From the NCBI RefSeq assembly GCF_019710635.1, contig NZ_JAIFZS010000011.1, positions 186,001-250,000 of the forward strand: a stretch of DNA of 64,000 bases. Direction: 5' to 3'. This DNA comes from Mycolicibacterium xanthum. Lineage in GTDB: Bacteria > Actinomycetota > Actinomycetes > Mycobacteriales > Mycobacteriaceae. This document shows, in pieces, positions 62,401 to 64,000 of the stretch. Positions within the stretch are counted from its first letter, which is position 1. Each line of letters starts with the position of its first letter. The notes beneath the pieces were generated by a model. It searched no databases. It had not been told where the DNA came from and saw only the letters and a program-made list of their open reading frames with translations. The position numbers were made by a program, and so were the translations under genes.

Positions 62401-64000
62401 AGGAGATGCTGTTGCTCGACGAGGTGACCCCGGTCGCCGCCTCGGCTTCTCAACTTCCCAGTGGTGCAATGGAGTTCGTGGTCGAAACGCACAGCGATGG
62501 CGAACGGTCTACCCGCGCAAGAGCGCAACTCGGTCTCGATGAGGCGCTGGACAAGCCGCTCAGCCGTGACCTGGAGGCGCTGCTCGCCCTGCACCGCAAT
62601 CGGGTCGACGGCGCCGATCTGCGGGTGGCCTTCAAGGCCGTGGGAATCCACCACGGCCCTGCCTTCGCCGGTCTGGCCAACGTCTTCACCTCCGACGAGG
62701 CGCTGGACACCCTGATCGCCGAGGTCGCCCTGCCGGGCCCGCTGCGGTCCCACCAGGGCGGCTATTTCGTGCACCCGGCGCTGCTGGACGCGTGCTTCCA
62801 GTCGGTGATGGCCCATCCCGATGTGCAGAACGTGACCGGCCTTCTGTTGCCGCTCGGCGTGCGCCGGTTGCGCGCCTTTGCATCTGCACGAAACGCCCGG
62901 TACTGCTACAGCCACATCATCAAGGTCGACTCCAGCGGGGTCGAGGCGGATTTCGACGTGCTCGACGATCGCGGCGAGGTTCTGCTCAGCGTGACCGGCC
63001 TGCAGCTGGGTACCGGAGGTTCCGAACGGGCCCAGGCTGATCGGCTGCTCAACCAGCGGTTGCTGGAGTTGGACTGGCAGCGGCGACCCTTCCCCGAGTC
63101 CGACGTGGTCGGGGAAGGTGCATGGTTGCTGATCGAACTGGGCGACGGCGGCGACGCGCTGAGCTCGGAGCTGTCCGACGCGCTGGAATCGCGCGGCGCC
63201 GAGTGTGTGACGCTGGCCTGGCCGGGAACCTGTGACCACGCCACCAACGTCGACAAGCTCGCAGCGCTGCTGCGCGAGCGGACGTTCGTCGGCGTGGCGC
63301 TGCTCAGTGGACCCACCGGCGGTGCTCCGGACGACCGGACCCCTTTCCACGGTGGCGATTTCGTTCGTCTGCTGGTGCGAGTCACCAGAGAGCTCACCGA
63401 AGTGGCGCCTCGGCTGTACGTGGTGAGCAGGGACGCCCAGAGTGTCTTGGCCGATGATGTGCCCAACCTCGAACAGGCGGGCGTGCGAGGCCTGATGAGG
63501 GCGATCGGCATGGAGTATCCGAGGCTTCAGGTCACCCAGATCGACGTCGACGCAGCGACCGACCCGCAGTTGTTGGCGCGTCAGCTGTTGATCGGCTCGC
63601 CCGAGGACGAGACGGCGTGGCGGGACGGCGAGTGGTTCACCGCGAGACTGTGTCCTTCTCCGTTGCGAAACGACGAGCGGCACAAGACCGTTGCGGACAA
63701 TTCCACCGACGGCATCCACCTGCGGGTCGGCACTCCCGGGGACCTGGAGTCGTTGGAGTTCGTGGCGTTCGACCGGGTCACACCCGGGTGGGGGCAGATC
63801 GAGGTCGCGGTCACCGCGTCGAGCATCAACTTCGCCGATGTTCTCGTCGCCTTCGGACGTTGTCCCAGCTTCGACGGGCGGCTGCCCGAACTCGGCTCCG
63901 AGTTCGCGGGCACGGTCACCGCGGTCGGTCCTGGAGTGACGACCCACCAGGTGGGCGACCGCGTCGGCGGGGTCTCACCCAACGGATGCTGGGGCACCTA
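59496..64000 (+). CDS. Mas/Pks2-type iterative type I polyketide synthase, 3' part outside window
   Basis: The frame starts at a GTG at 59496 ([20 protein letters not shown]) after GAGAGG and stays open for 1501 codons to the window end. Ketosynthase: Cys178 in [12 protein letters not shown], His in [12 protein letters not shown] and [12 protein letters not shown]. Acyltransferase: Ser626 in [10 protein letters not shown]; the VASH motif suggests methylmalonyl-CoA. Dehydratase: His932 in [15 protein letters not shown]. Enoylreductase begins near residue 1420 ([12 protein letters not shown]). The order KS-AT-DH-ER is that of mycocerosic-acid synthase relatives, which build methyl-branched fatty acids for surface lipids. 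KR and ACP should follow. Confidence 0.94.
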   Translation, partial: MARVGITPVAVVGMACRLPGGIDSPEQLWQALLRGDDLVTEIPPGRWDAEEYFDPEPGVPGRSVSKWGGFLDDAVAFDADFFGISEREAVAIDPQHRLLLETAWEAVEHAGIDPATLAGSLTGVFVGLTHNDYAYLSADAEALEGPYGFTGTSFSLASGRVAYALGVHGPAMTVDTACSSGLSAIHLACRSLQAGESNLALAGGAAVLLEPRKAAGGSAAGMLSPTGRCHAFDESADGFVSSEGSVVLTLKRLDDAVADGDRVLAVIRGTAANQDGHTVNISTPSSEAQTAVYRSALAAAGVDGSSVGLVEAHGTGTPVGDPLEYASVAAVYGTAGPCALGSAKTNFGHTQSAAGALGVMKAVLSVQRGVIPRNLHFNRLPEQLEAVQTELFVPQATTAWPVYGDHPRRAAVSAYGLSGTNVHAIVEQAAGPVSEQRPARHATGPLLFPLSSTSAPELRRTAGRLADWLANSGDGNGRGPAIDLADLGYTLARRRGHRSVRTSVIAQDREGLMCALRAVAEDEAPYQPAVAQDDKGPVWVFSGQGSQWAGMGSELLAQEPAFAATVAELEPLIARESGFSVTEAMSAPEVVSGIDKVQPTLFAIQVALAAAMKAHGVTPGAVIGHSMGEAAAAVVSGALTLEDAVKVICRRSKLMSTISGSGAMASVELPAQQVLSELAAQGIQDVVLSVVASPQSTVVGGATGAIRDLVAMWEARGVMAREVAVDVASHSPQVDSILDDLVDALADIEPADPVVPYYSATLYDPREIPLMDADYWADNLRHTVRFSAAIGAALEDGHRVFAELSPHPLLTHAVEQIARSTDVPFAALASMRRQQEMPHGLLEFIGDLHSVGAAVDFSSLYPAGRLLDAPLPSWTHRRFEFETDGQHVSTRGGSLVPVHPLLGSHVLLPEEPERHVWQGEVGTGSHPWLNDHLVHNVAVLPGAAFCEMALAGARQALGDASVVHDVSFEEMLLLDEVTPVAASASQLPSGAMEFVVETHSDGERSTRARAQLGLDEALDKPLSRDLEALLALHRNRVDGADLRVAFKAVGIHHGPAFAGLANVFTSDEALDTLIAEVALPGPLRSHQGGYFVHPALLDACFQSVMAHPDVQNVTGLLLPLGVRRLRAFASARNARYCYSHIIKVDSSGVEADFDVLDDRGEVLLSVTGLQLGTGGSERAQADRLLNQRLLELDWQRRPFPESDVVGEGAWLLIELGDGGDALSSELSDALESRGAECVTLAWPGTCDHATNVDKLAALLRERTFVGVALLSGPTGGAPDDRTPFHGGDFVRLLVRVTRELTEVAPRLYVVSRDAQSVLADDVPNLEQAGVRGLMRAIGMEYPRLQVTQIDVDAATDPQLLARQLLIGSPEDETAWRDGEWFTARLCPSPLRNDERHKTVADNSTDGIHLRVGTPGDLESLEFVAFDRVTPGWGQIEVAVTASSINFADVLVAFGRCPSFDGRLPELGSEFAGTVTAVGPGVTTHQVGDRVGGVSPNGCWGT

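Overview
The window is high-GC actinobacterial DNA from a rapid-growing Mycobacterium (Mycolicibacterium-type). The evidence is a long block in M. tuberculosis order (dcd, UDP-glucose dehydrogenase, rmlA, aspC, etfD/Rv0338c, iniR/Rv0339c, an Rv0340-like gene, iniB, iniA, iniC), plus mycobacterial families: MmpS/MmpL, a WS/DGAT acyltransferase, a Mas-like polyketide synthase and mycothiol-linked DinB-fold enzymes. No insertion sequence, prophage or CRISPR array was seen.

Region by region: 1-9496 is a form I aerobic carbon monoxide dehydrogenase cluster. A divergent LysR regulator (cut by the window edge) faces xdhC, coxM, coxS, coxL, an XdhC-YHS fusion, a MoxR ATPase, coxG and a CoxE-like vWA protein, most of them tightly packed or overlapping. 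9586-18931 is an accessory stretch with clear decay: a 5'-truncated NhaC antiporter, a frameshifted DegT/DnrJ remnant, an htpG reduced to its two ends, and an adenylate cyclase scrap. Between these lie intact small genes (alpha/beta hydrolase, WS/DGAT, DUF4389, NmrA-like, SnoaL-like, STAS, PNPOx-like). 18967-30365 is housekeeping and accessory metabolism: FadD, tRNA-Gly, a DsbA-like protein, dcd, a mycobacterial actin-fold/proline-rich membrane protein, UDP-glucose dehydrogenase, a P450, rmlA and a YibE/F transporter.

30499-47863 is the aspC-etfD-iniR-iniBAC region. EtfD passes beta-oxidation electrons to the respiratory chain. IniR, IniB, IniA and IniC form the envelope-stress locus induced by isoniazid and ethambutol. 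Here the ini genes are flanked by two Hsp70-like membrane proteins with degenerate nucleotide sites and long disordered tails, and by two single-pass proteins with threonine-rich tails. This enlarged ini neighbourhood is the best candidate in the window for an undescribed system.

47904-56873 holds an F420-type oxidoreductase, a DinB-fold protein, a TetR-mmpS-mmpL operon, a lipoprotein, an M48 protease and a PPK2 kinase. 56916-58435 contains two decayed genes end to end: a phthalate-dioxygenase-reductase-type flavoprotein broken by a 20-bp tandem duplication, and a histidine kinase that lost its phospho-acceptor histidine. After about 1 kb of non-coding DNA, a Mas/Pks2-type polyketide synthase starts at 59496 and runs off the window.
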